Below, piece by piece: positions 11,691 to 20,811 of a DNA stretch of 64,000 nucleotides. Every line of letters begins with the position of its first letter. Positions within the stretch are counted from its first letter, which is position 1. Source of the DNA: Agapanthus africanus (taxonomy: Eukaryota; Streptophyta; Magnoliopsida; Asparagales; Amaryllidaceae); assembly GCA_030015575.1 (NCBI GenBank), contig CM057340.1, forward strand, positions 752,315,632 through 752,379,631, given 5' to 3'. The notes below the pieces were generated by a model. The model made no database searches and had not been told where the DNA came from. It saw only the letters and a list, made by a program, of their open reading frames with translations. The position numbers and the translations under genes were made by a program.

Positions 11691-12341
11691 GCACCTAGGC
11701 GCACAGCGCCCAAGGTGCTGCCCCACGCATCCTTTGAATGTCTTTTCCCCTTTTTATATATATACATGTATATGTATACATATGTACACATACACATACT
11801 CCACGACACTGTCCCTGTTAGGAAAAATTTCTAACGGGGCGCTGCCCCGCACCCCGCAAGGGGGCTGCTAGCCCCCTTGACCCCCAGCCTGCTATCCGGG
11901 TAGCGAGACCCCCGTAAAAACTCTGCGTGGCTCCCGATATATTTAAACCCCCTCCAAAACACAATACACGTACACTGTACATTGAGTTCGCATGGCCAGT
12001 TTAACCCGTCAATCGGAGGTTCCCTCGCCTCAAAGGCGGGGGGTAATTAACGACAGCTTAGTCCGCGGCTGCTGGAGATTCGGATCCCCATAATCATTAA
12101 ACCCCGGCCTACCCTAAGCAGAGGGAATCTGTAGTACGCCTGACAAGCGCGCGCGTATTCCCATCTCAATAGGGTGACGAAAAACACCCTACAGTATCGT
12201 CTTTTGTCTTTTTCACTGTTTTCGCTCCAGGAACCTGTAACCTGTAATATGTAGCAGACATGCGTCAAAAGCACCTGTTTATTTGTAAAAAGAATAAGAA
12301 TGGGGAATATAATAATGCAATATTATGGTATGAACAGCGCG

Positions 12342-12485
12342 CAACGCGCAAGATCTGAAGCATTGCTTCAATAGAGGTGTCTTTTCACATTCCTTTTAAA
12401 GTCAAACTTATATTCCCTAGAATCTTTCTTTTCCCAATCTTGGAAATAGTTCCATTATGCACAAAATTTTCTGTGCCTAGTTCTT
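12342..12485 (+). other. 5' flank of the 174-codon gene in solo LTR C
   Basis: Contains GATCTGAAGCATTGCTTCAA and CAATCTTGGAAATAG (12433-12447), which recur after the gene at about 13201-13237. The gene block is thus bracketed by direct repeats of LTR sequence. Confidence 0.6.
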
Positions 12486-12490
12486 TATAA
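12486..12490 (+). promoter_or_regulatory. Putative TATA box of the 174-codon gene
   Basis: CTTTATAAC lies 55 bp before the ATG and is followed by a CT-rich leader (CTTCTTCTTTTTCTC). This is a typical spacing for a short plant 5' UTR. Confidence 0.45.
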
Positions 12491-12540
12491 CTCGAAGCAA
12501 AGCTTCTTCTTTTTCTCATCTCCAAAGAACTTTCTCAACT

Positions 12541-13065
12541 ATGGCTTGTAATCGCCCCCATGCTCGTAGACAGCCGTGGGAAGTGCCCATTGAGGACATT
12601 GTTTCTCGGTTTGCTGCGCGCTTGGTGGATCCTTCTCTCACGGATGCCGAGTGTGATGCGGTGAAGTATGAACTTGTGATCCGTAAGGGGTCCCCTCTTC
12701 CAATGGGATCCATTTGGCTCCGGATGATTCTTCTTACCGTGCTTAATGACATCCCCCCTCACCCAACGGAGAAGACCCTGGCGATGCTCGATGCGGCTGA
12801 AGACAAGCTCGAGTGTTTCCATGAGGCGTGCCTGATTACTCAGGCTCTGAAAGATTGCTCGGTTCACCTGTTGAGCCAAATAAGAGTCCGGCGGGCTATC
12901 ATGTCTGCTTTTGCGGATGAACACGACGTCAATCGGTGGGGAGCCACTCCTCATGAAAATCGTCGTTTTGATGTGCTGGAGAAGGCGGCGAGGGAGTTAG
13001 AAAATTTTGTTTATTGTTTTGTTCACCCTTGTGCCACTGATCCCTTGTTTGGTGATCTTTTTTAA
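12541..13065 (+). CDS. Intact 174-aa protein of unknown function, antisense inside solo LTR C
   Basis: An uninterrupted 174-codon ORF begins at ATGGCT after CTCAACT, an acceptable plant start context, and ends TAA at 13063-13065. I do not recognise the family. The protein looks helical and mixed-charge, with no signal peptide or membrane segment. It starts MACNRPHARRQPWEVP, has an acidic Asp/Glu-rich middle (LDAAEDKLECFHEA) and ends in a Phe/Tyr/Cys-rich stretch (FVYCFVHPC). It is visibly more GC-rich than its flanks. A TATA box lies 55 bp upstream and AATAAA 8 bp downstream, so it reads as a complete single-exon gene. It runs opposite to the LTR and has no counterpart in the E LTR. It may be a captured host gene, an accessory ORF or a chance ORF; its integrity among decayed sequences favours the first two. 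Confidence 0.55.
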   Translation: MACNRPHARRQPWEVPIEDIVSRFAARLVDPSLTDAECDAVKYELVIRKGSPLPMGSIWLRMILLTVLNDIPPHPTEKTLAMLDAAEDKLECFHEACLITQALKDCSVHLLSQIRVRRAIMSAFADEHDVNRWGATPHENRRFDVLEKAARELENFVYCFVHPCATDPLFGDLF

Positions 13066-13072
13066 ATGTAAT

Positions 13073-13078
13073 AATAAA
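13073..13078 (+). terminator. Poly(A) signal AATAAA of the 174-codon gene
   Basis: AATAAA sits just after the stop within an A/T-rich run of AATAAT repeats, followed by T-rich sequence, as in plant 3' ends. Confidence 0.45.
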
Positions 13079-13257
13079 TAATAATAATAAAAAGATGTTT
13101 TAATTTAGTATTTTATTATCTGTTAAGTGTTCCCTAGTTTTTAATTCTTTGTTATTCCTCTGTAAGATGTTTATGCGCTGCATAATTTAATTTGCTATAA
13201 TCATGAAGCGTTGCTTCGGTTTCCAATCTTGGAAATAGATCGTTGCTCTAATTTGGG

Positions 13258-13480
13258 GTGCGCGGCGCAATTGCGCTAGCGCTAGCGCATTCGTGTTTTG
13301 ACACATGGCGCACAGCGCGCCTAGTGCGAGCGCACTCGTGCTCGACATGTGGCGCGCAGCGCAGAGCGCAACTGCGCTAGCGCACCAGTGTCAGACACGT
13401 GGCGAGCAACGCAACGCGCAGCGCAACTGTGCTAGCGCATCTGTGTTAGACACGTGGCGCGCAGCGCAGAGCGCAGGATC
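13258..13480. repeat. Second GCGC and G-box cluster of solo LTR C
   Basis: Units of about 50 bp with GACA(C/T)(G/A)TGGC near 13310, 13346, 13394 and 13449 and GCGCAGCGCAACTGCGCTAG. The last unit, followed by GATCTGAAGCGTTGCTTCAA, copies 9176-9215. Confidence 0.85.
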
Positions 13481-13911
13481 TGAAGCGTTGCTTCAATTTT
13501 TGACTCTTAAATTTCTAAACAGAGTTTTGCTTTGATTGGGGGAAGCAGAAGCGTCGCTTCATTTCCAGTCTTGGAATTTGAACAGAGCTTTGCTCTGATT
13601 GGGGGAAGCGTCGCTTCGTTTCCAATCTTGGAATTTGAACAGAGCTTTGCTCTAATTGGGGAAACAACACTATTAGATTAAAAATCTAATGGTGATAAAA
13701 ATATCACCATTCAATAGAATTTTATTCTATATATGGGAGAATATTCTCTCAATCTTGTTAAAACAAGAAAACATATTCTTTAAGACAGAAATACTTAGAT
13801 CAAAAATCCAACGGTGGGTAAATTTCCCAAATCAATTTTGAGTCTAATTAAATCAATTGGAATCTCTCAATGAGAGATTTTCTCAAAATTAATTAACAAA
13901 CTTGTCTCCAC

Positions 13912-13919
13912 TATATAAA
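13912..13919 (+). promoter_or_regulatory. TATA box of the B 5' LTR
   Basis: CTATATAAAGGACCC is followed by GAGACTTCAAG, matching the TATA and leader of the sister LTRs. Confidence 0.7.
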
Positions 13920-14483
13920 GGACCCGAGACTTCAAGTTTCGTATAGGAAAATACCCTTATAAGCTCCTGCCAAAAAAATACAGCGGGCTCTTGAAATAAC
14001 AGAGAATTTAATTCTCAGAGAAAGAAGACTTTCCTCCTTCAAAAACACTCTAGGTAAATAACAAAGGAGAGATTTAAAAGTATCCCTCTCGCATAGTATA
14101 ATGGATATAAGGGTTTAACCCTTCATACAAGAACTTAGTTCTTCCTTTGGATTGAGATTTGCAAGACCAAATCTCCCCACAAGTTGAGAATTTAATTCTC
14201 ATCGGGGAGATTCTGTTCTTCAGACTCAAAACTTAGGGGGAAGAACTAGGTTAAAAAGAAAAAGAAAGAAAAAGAAAAGGAACATATGTTCTAGAAATTT
14301 AATTCCCCCGAAATTAGGGTTTAACCCTACATAAAGAACTTAGTTCTTATAAAAAAAGAGAAATTAGTTCTCTAATAAAAACAATGATGATGATTTAAAA
14401 TCTTCAAAACAGACATCTTGATGGTCATCAATGACTAAAATGTCATTAACAGAGATTAATATCTCTAAAAACAAGAAGAACTT

Positions 14484-14780
14484 GGCGTCTCACGTGAAAC
14501 GCACGTGAGTAAAATTAGTGCTTAGCACTATTATTTTGCCTCATATGTTTCCTATGTGAGTGCTTAAAATAGACAAAATAAAAACTAAAATGCTTCACGT
14601 GCTTTCTACGTGAGTGCCATACAAAGTGCTTAGCACTCCATATTCAGTCAAAATGACTAAGTGCTTAGCCCTGCTTAGGCAGCACCCATATCTGAGCGCC
14701 TCACGTGAAAAACACGTGAGTGCCAGAAAAGATTAGTGCTCAGCACTATTCCAGTGCCCCATATGAAATACACGTGAGCA
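14484..14780 (+). repeat. Paired G-box repeats in the transcribed part of the B LTR
   Basis: CACGTG-AAACG-CACGTG (14490), CACGTG-CTTTC-TACGTG (about 14596) and CACGTG-AAAAA-CACGTG (about 14703), plus decayed versions near 14541 and 14761. Each pair is followed by AGTGCTTAGCACT-like palindromes. The 5-nt spacing is constant. Confidence 0.85.
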
Positions 14781-15284
14781 CTGCATATATTAGTGTTTAA
14801 CATTACTGGGTAGTATAGAAACCCAACCTCAGCCAAATTGGCTAAGTTTTCTGAGCTTAAATCTCTTTGATTTTAAATCAATCGAGCCCATATTTCTCAT
14901 GATCTCCCAAACTGATTTTAGTCTCATACATGACTAAAGATCTGTCATTGATGATATCCAAAATGATATTCATCCTATATCTCCTAGGATAATCTTAGTC
15001 TCAAATATGACTAACGATTCTTAGGACCATCACCCCTTTTCCCCTCAAATACGGGATTTGGTTTAAGGGTACATCTTTTCACACCTCTGATACATGTCGT
15101 TGTAATTCTTTAACGTCTTCAGAGAGGTGACGGGTCCCGACGACCAACAACTTCTTTCGTCCCACATTGATACACTTCCAATTGACGTGCATGCCTCAAA
15201 TCGGATCGTGCCCCAAATTGGGCACATTCCATATCACCATTGTTCACTTCGTCACGTAACAAATACACGTGCGCACAAGATGAA

Positions 15285-15475
15285 TAAGAGACCGAAATTT
15301 TCCTAAACTAGTATTCGTCTCAAAAACGGCGATAAGGGACCGAAACGTTCTTAAACTAACATTCGTCCCCAAAATGGGAATGTTGGACCGAAATGTCCTT
15401 AAACTAATATTTGCCCCAAACATAGCGATAATGGACCGTGGCGTTCTTAAACTAAAAAAAACTGAGCCCCAAATG
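15285..15475. repeat. GGAC/GTCC-type repeats in the B LTR
   Basis: About four diverged units of roughly 60 bp built on GGACCGAAA(C/T)GTCCTTAAACTAA. They correspond in reverse complement to the arrays at 7262, 43240 and 63050. Confidence 0.8.
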
Positions 15476-15952
15476 CTCATATATATTTAAGCTGATCTTA
15501 ATCTCAAACCTGATTAACGGTCCTTAAATAAACCAAACTCGAATCTAAAAATATACGGATTTGGACTAATCCGCGCCCTACGGGCGATGACATAAACTAG
15601 TCTTCGTATACAATCCACGGGCAACCAAAACAAACAAAAACACACACAACATGAAGTGAACTGCCGGAGCAAGAGAAAGTGGTTATCGCAACGCGATAAC
15701 GTAATTAACTGCAGGGGCTTGCGCCTGCAGGGAAGAGCATCCCCACAATCAAAAAAACCCTCATAAAATGAGGAGGAATCCGATGAAGTCTGCTACAACG
15801 GCCGCATCTGTCCAAACCTCCGATATATGGTGCCATAAATCAACTTGGTATCTTCGGAGAGGTGGATGGATAAATCCAAATAGAATCTGCCCACAAATTC
15901 AGGCAAGACGATCCATCCCAGTTCATCTATGTTTTCAGCGGCAAACAGATTT

Positions 15953-15971
15953 TGGCACGCCCGGTGGGACC
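15953..15971 (+). other. Primer binding site of element B
   Basis: TGGCACGCCCGGTGGGACC starts 5 nt after the LTR end. A TGG start fits pairing with a tRNA CCA end. The same site with two changes occurs in E. I did not identify the tRNA. Confidence 0.8.
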
Positions 15972-16093
15972 TTTTCCTCTTTTCACTCTACACTTCGTGT
16001 GTCGTGTTTCGTGAACAAAATCACGGTTCGCTATGGTTGCCCTTGAATTCAGGGTACTAAAAAATAGTGTCTTGCTCATGTGTAGAGAAATCG

Positions 16094-18932
16094 ATGGCTT
16101 CCAACTGCACCTCTTGCAACAGCAACTCTCGCTCCACCCCAACTAGAGGAGTAACTTATGGGCCCAACGCGGTCTCTATTTTTCCAATGCCGGTGGGGAA
16201 AGTAACATAAGCCATTACTGGATTTTTCTTCGGGACCATGCTCCCACCAATGAGTTTCGGTGCCTCAGCGCCGCAAGAGAAATCTCCCAAGAGGCCGATC
16301 TTCGATCGACTTGCAACCACAACGGCCCCTCTCAATGGGCTGTCCAAATCTGATGTCTCAGTCTTCAACAGGCTGAGCTAAAACTCAAACGGACCCGCAA
16401 AGAGGCTCGTAATACCCGAAGGGGCTGCCCCGAAATGGATAACCCTCCCAACTCCTCCTATGGGCGAAGTCGTCAAAGGTGCTTCCTCCATTAGAAGATC
16501 GGTCTTTGAAAGATTGGTTGTTCCTCCTCAAGCTATGCTAAGGACGCTAGTCTTCAACAGGCTGACACCAACAACAGCCTCTCAGCAAAGCCGAGGGCAT
16601 GAAGAAGCCGCTTCCAAAACTGAGGCAGTCCCTACCGCGAGGCATGCTCGACGTCGCCACTGGCGCCGAGTGAGGAAAGCTGGGGGCAACTCTCCCTATG
16701 GACTCATCCCACCAGCTCCAATGGTGGAAGTTGACGCTGTTGTTCCAACCGGGAACAACTTTGATCTGCTCAGGAGGGTGCGCAAGAACTCTCCAACGGC
16801 GGTGCTAAAGAAATTGCCCCGGCCTGTAGAAGCCACTGTGCAGGCAAAGACGGAGCAGCCCCATCAACGGCTCTCCTCGCAAATTCACAGGGTCAGGCGG
16901 AAAGTCCAAGACTCTGTGATCAACAAAGATTATTCTCCTCGGCCAAAGAAATCATAGGCTCGGCAAGAGAAAGAACATCCCTCCGTCATACAACGAGAGA
17001 CTTCTTCTACACAGGTGCCGGTCATAACGATTCCTTCAACTTCAACCTCTCATAAAAGGATGAGGCTGGAGAAAATCTCACCGCCTACGGCAAATTCCAA
17101 AGGCAATGGACCCAAACACCCCTAGTCTGGGGGCATGATCGTGCATACGGTCTACATGGCTTCCGGGAAAGAGGAAAGCCGTGCTTCCGTAGGTCATCGA
17201 CCGAAAACTCGGTCGCTGACAAAATCTCAGGAGCAACAACAAAAGCTCCACGAAATGCTGACCAAAATGGCAGCACTCACTGGGCAGAAAGAAAGTCTGG
17301 ATCCAACAGCCGAACAACGCCAGGAGCAGGAGACCGATACAGAGTTCCTACGAAGGGTGCTTGAAAGAAAGGACAAGGAAGCTGCTGTGCAAGCTTCTAA
17401 CTAAAGCAGATGGCTCTCTTGTTCCAAGACATGGTTGGAATGATAATCCAGCCAGAACCCCTGGCCGAGGATCCACCGATAATCATCGAGGATGACAGAG
17501 GGGAAACATCAAACCCTCTCTCGGCTTTATCAATATCCAAGGAGGAAACGATCTCCAAGGCCGCTCTTGATGATTATATTGCTCAACAAATATGAGCACA
17601 TCAAGCTAGTGAAGCGGCTGGCCAAATCGTCAGAACCGGGCGACCGTATCTAGGCTGGTATGACCAAATCAAATACCCGCCAGGATATACGATCCCCAGG
17701 TTCCATATGTACAAGGGGCAGGCAACCCACACCAGCATGTAGCGTAGTTCAGAGCTCTGTGTGGCAACACTGGAGGCGATGACAAACTGTTGCTCCACCA
17801 GTTCGTTGGCAGCCTATCAGAGACAGCCTTTGAATGGTACTCGGAGCTCCCAAATGACTCCGTGAGAACATTCATAGAAATGGAACCGCTGTTCACACAG
17901 CGGTTCACTAGCGCAAACGAGCGCACACTGATCACGGCATTAATCAATTCCAGGGTAAGGCCAGGAGAAACTTAGGTCCAATATGCGATCCGGTGGCGGA
18001 ACCTATGGTCAAAATGCGAACAACGCATAAAAAAATCCCCCACCGTGGGCATATTCATCGGGACCCTAGATCCTCAAACGACTGTGTCCCAGTTCATGAC
18101 ATTCTTCAAGCCAACCACCTTCCAGGCTCTGATTGATAAACTGTCCCAAGTGGACCAGATGGGCCACGGGCCTTCCTTCTCAAATAAGGACCCTCGAAAT
18201 GCCAAGGGTAAAGGGAAAGCGGCCTTCATCGCTAATACTCAACAACAACCGAGTGGTCTAAATCCAGCTGCTCGCCAAAAAAATGCACGCCCATGCCTAT
18301 CCCGGAAGAAAGGCTAGGACGCGCTTACTCGTTTCCTTGCGACAAGACGAGGAGATTATTTGAGCTGGCAGTGCGCAACAAACTCATCACATTTCCAGAT
18401 CCGTGGCGTCCACCGCAACCCGGCGACGTCAACAACCCCAACTACTGCTCCTATAAGGAATGGTGAGCCACCCGATTGAGGATTACTACGTCTTCAAGAA
18501 CTGGGTCGAGGACCAGTATTAACAGGGCAAGTTCACGCTATCTAAGAACTAGAGGGTGAACCCTCCCCAGAAGCATACTCCTAAAAAGGTGGATGCGCCG
18601 AGGGCATCATGCTCGCTCGTGAAAGAAACTCTATGGGAAGTCGTTCTTTCAACCAAAACCAAAAGAATGCTGAAAGATCTACAGGTATGTCCGACAGTCA
18701 GGTGGAAAAGCCCACTTGAACCCGAAATCATCGAAGGGATGTTGAAACCACGTCTCGTACCGAAAGTTGTTGACAAAGGGCAAAACCCCCAAGTCAAGCC
18801 TTCAAAGTCTTCGAAGAAAAAGAAGAAGACCAAGAATCCTGTGCAGCTTGCCGAGTATGACGACAAGCGCATGGACCTAAAAAAGTACATTAACGCGCCG
18901 GAGGAGTACAACCAGAAGGCGCGGACACCGGT
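16094..18932 (+). pseudogene. Tat-type gag of element B (5' part, cut by Athila D)
   Basis: Begins ATGGCTTCCAACTGC, matching the E gag start. The N-terminal half is Pro/Arg-rich with a repeated (S/I/V)FxRL motif and an RHARRRHWRRVRK basic patch. The gag core follows (QFVGSLSETAFEWYSEL to LFTQRF, 17797-17913). A zinc-knuckle region near 18440-18500 has lost its second half through a frameshift and has Tyr for the last Cys (EDYYVF). A Lys-rich segment leads to the insertion point. Stops include TAA near 16208, TAG near 16955, TAA 17402-17404 and TGA 17593-17595; at least three frameshifts are needed. Coding resumes at 28097 after D. Gag would form virus-like particles; this copy cannot. Confidence 0.85.
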
Positions 18933-20796
18933 TGATTGAATGAACTCTCGGTGTGTAGGTTTAGAAAAGTATAGAAATCACAACCAAAGAAATTTTTGAC
19001 CGCAATCAATAACGGTGTCATATGTAGCGCGTTAGCGAGTGCGGATCGTCCACAGGGAAAGTGAGATTTGCTTGTAATTGAATTAGATGAGTCGAAAATT
19101 AAAGAGAAAAGAAAAGACAATTCGATTCAAGATTTAAAAGTGAATTTCAAGAATTATCTAGATCTAAATCTAATAACAAGAAAACATTAAAAATCAAGAA
19201 TCAAGAATTGATGATATCCAATGGAATTAGGTTTCAAGAATCGAAGTGAGGCTCGTAGGAATCGATCGAATCTATAGACGTGATGAAAACTAATGATTAC
19301 ATTTTCTTATCCATTAATGATTTGATACTAGATCGATGGCGATTAATCGAGGTTTAAGGATCTTTCAAAGAAACAAGGGATTCTTCATCTCATCCTTTGT
19401 CCTTTCGATGAATCTCATTCAAAAAGCTAGCCTCTAGTAAATTGAATCACCAATCATCGATCTGTAATTACGAGCGAAAATATTCAAGAAAGCATTTCGC
19501 TCGAACTAGGTTGTCGATGATTCAATTTACAAAAGTTTACAAAACTTATAGGAATTAAGAATTGTTTCAAGATTTTTAACATCATCATCTATTGATTCTC
19601 TCGACTCCTCCACGAGCGGAGTTTTTACTCAAGCATCATATCAAAGAACACAATCAAGAATCGAGATCTAATCATAATGCTCAAATATAAAAGTAAGAAA
19701 GATAAAGAAATTTCACCTTTTATTTATCAACAATTTTATTACAATTCTCTCAAGATCTACAATGAGGAAAGAACTCGATCGTCGATTTAGCTTCGCACGT
19801 CTCCTTGAGTCGCGGAGCATCTCGAGGATCACCTGCTCCGTTGAAGTCCGGCGTCGCTTCTAAAAGGTAGAAGGCTTCTTGCTTGATTTATACTCAAAGA
19901 TCTTGAATTTTGGCTTTGGTGATTGGATTAGAGTTAGGGTTTGAATGCACAAGTTGTGTCACTCAACTTGTGGGTGGAAATTGATGGAAGGATCAACAAC
20001 CTTAGAATAGAAGCTTTAGGGTCCCTTTTATAGCCTTGATTAGGATTAGCTTCCTTTAGAAGCTAGGTTTAGTTTAGCTTTTCTTGTAAGCTTGGTAGTT
20101 AGGTAGAAGGTTTTAGAGTTACTTAGTTAGGGCTAGCTTCCTTCATAAGCTTGGAGGTTAGGGAGAAACTTCTAGGCTTAGGTAGTTATGTAGCTTGCTT
20201 TAGAAGCTTTGAAGTGTTTAGCTTGAACAAAATGCTTTGCTGTTCGGACAGAAGCTTCTAGAGATCTCTGGAATTTGGAATAGCTTGAAGAGGTGTGGGC
20301 CCTGAAAGAAGAAGTCTGAAGCGGAGCTGTGCTGATGACGTGGCAAGGTGGCCGCGGATCCGCCGCGGGAATGCCCTTCTGGCCGCGGATCCGCGGCCCT
20401 TTGATGGCTTTAATGCACTGAATTTTCAGGGTACATTTGGGCTGACTTTGTGGCATTTTTCTGATGTGTGTAATCTCATATCTCTCTCTATATCACTACC
20501 AGATCACAAGTCTTGAACTTGGCGTATTTTTATCAGCACTTTTGACAGATTCGGCTCTTTTACCTGGAATTTCCTGCACAGATTCTCGAGACAAGTGTTG
20601 CGCTATACAAAGATGATGCATGCAATGCTAAACACTCAATTTCCCTCAGAAATGTCGGTTATAATACATAACACATGTTATTTGGTATTTTACAGATGTT
20701 TTTCTAATATGTGCTATATTCATACCGAACACTTATAGATGAATGCAAATAGTAGGGAAATTGATGTGTTAAAAATACAATATTTTCGACTGATCA
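18933..20796 (-). repeat. 3' LTR of Athila D
   Basis: On the minus strand TGATCAGTCG...TTCAATCA. It aligns over its full length with 26232-28096, with a few per cent differences by eye, some clustered. It contains the GC palindromes GGCCGCGGATCCGCGGCC (about 20381) and a TATA box at 20023-20034 (minus CTATAAAAGGG). The 140-150 codon ORFs on the plus strand are not conserved and I do not call them. Confidence 0.95.
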
Positions 20797-20811
20797 AATT
20801 CCCCCAAACTT
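20797..20811 (-). other. Polypurine tract of Athila D
   Basis: Minus strand AAGTTTGGGGGAATT immediately before the 3' LTR. Similar AAGTTTGGGGG tracts recur at 21999-22014, 22115-22130 and 22182-22196. Confidence 0.85.

Larger units (their letters stand above)
10590..12193 (+). mobile_element. Solo LTR of a third family, nested in the Athila-like solo LTR
   Basis: TGTTGGGGTAAAAATTTACA...GACGAAAAACACCCTACA, 1604 bp, with near-inverted ends (TGTTGGGGT and ACCCTACA). It is flanked by a perfect GTATC duplication at 10585-10589 and 12194-12198. It has a TATA box at 10928, CT-rich leader sequence and a GCGC/G-box tandem array. No coding region is attached, so the family cannot be named. Its GCGC and CACGTGG repeats resemble the Tat LTRs, and orientation is taken from the TATA box. 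Several 90-170 codon ORFs on both strands arise from the repeat array and are not genes. Confidence 0.88.
9330..12336 (-). mobile_element. Athila-like solo LTR nested in solo LTR C
   Basis: It begins TGATGTAAAGAG and ends TATGAACA, flanked by GCGCG at 9325-9329 and 12337-12341. Its start matches the Athila LTRs of element D: the ACCGCAATCAA.AACG motif, then GGTCGATCCACAGGGA. It also has the GC palindrome block (GGCCGCGG...CCGCGGCC, 10285-10340) seen in those LTRs, and a TATA box on the minus strand. Without the nested 10590-12198 insertion it is about 1.4 kb. GCGCG lies in a GCGC-rich repeat, so the duplication alone is modest evidence; the TG...CA ends and homology support it. Confidence 0.78.
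6723..13666 (-). mobile_element. Solo LTR C, Tat type, minus strand, with nested insertions
   Basis: On the minus strand it reads TGTTTCCCCAATT...GGGGAACA. It is flanked by GCACT (6718-6722) and ACACT (13667-13671), a 5-bp duplication with one difference. No primer site, tract or internal region is present, so it is a solo LTR left by recombination. Removing the Athila-like solo LTR gives about 3.9 kb, roughly 1.4 kb longer than the E LTR. The extra length is an ORF-bearing block (about 12350-13250) and duplicated GCGC/G-box units. The segment 6723-9060 is co-linear with 42683-45050 of E. ORF-like frames in its GGAC/GTCC and GCGC repeats are artefacts. Confidence 0.82.
6071..15947 (+). repeat. 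5' LTR of Tat-type element B, interrupted by solo LTR C
   Basis: The right end is firm: ...AAACA at 15947, then a 5-nt spacer and the primer site at 15953. The LTR body 13672-15947 matches, in reverse complement, the LTRs of element E (42683-45212 and 62484 onward). Its upstream part continues left of C. The junction CACT (6719-6722) to ATTAGATT (13672) aligns through the homologous uninterrupted stretch of the E LTR near 44895-44945. The left edge at TGTTCCCTC (6071) is chosen because it resembles the TGTTTCCCC and TGATTCCCC starts of the sister LTRs. Net length would be about 2.9 kb. It holds the TATA box, G-box pairs and GGAC/GTCC repeats listed separately. Confidence 0.65.

Noticed and set aside
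11179-11834. Overlapping ORFs of 92-171 codons on both strands
   Set aside because: Low-complexity translations of the GCGC/G-box array in several frames at once.
12535-12954. 139-codon minus ORF opposite the 174-codon gene
   Set aside because: Shadow of the plus-strand ORF; no TATA or poly(A) signal on that strand.
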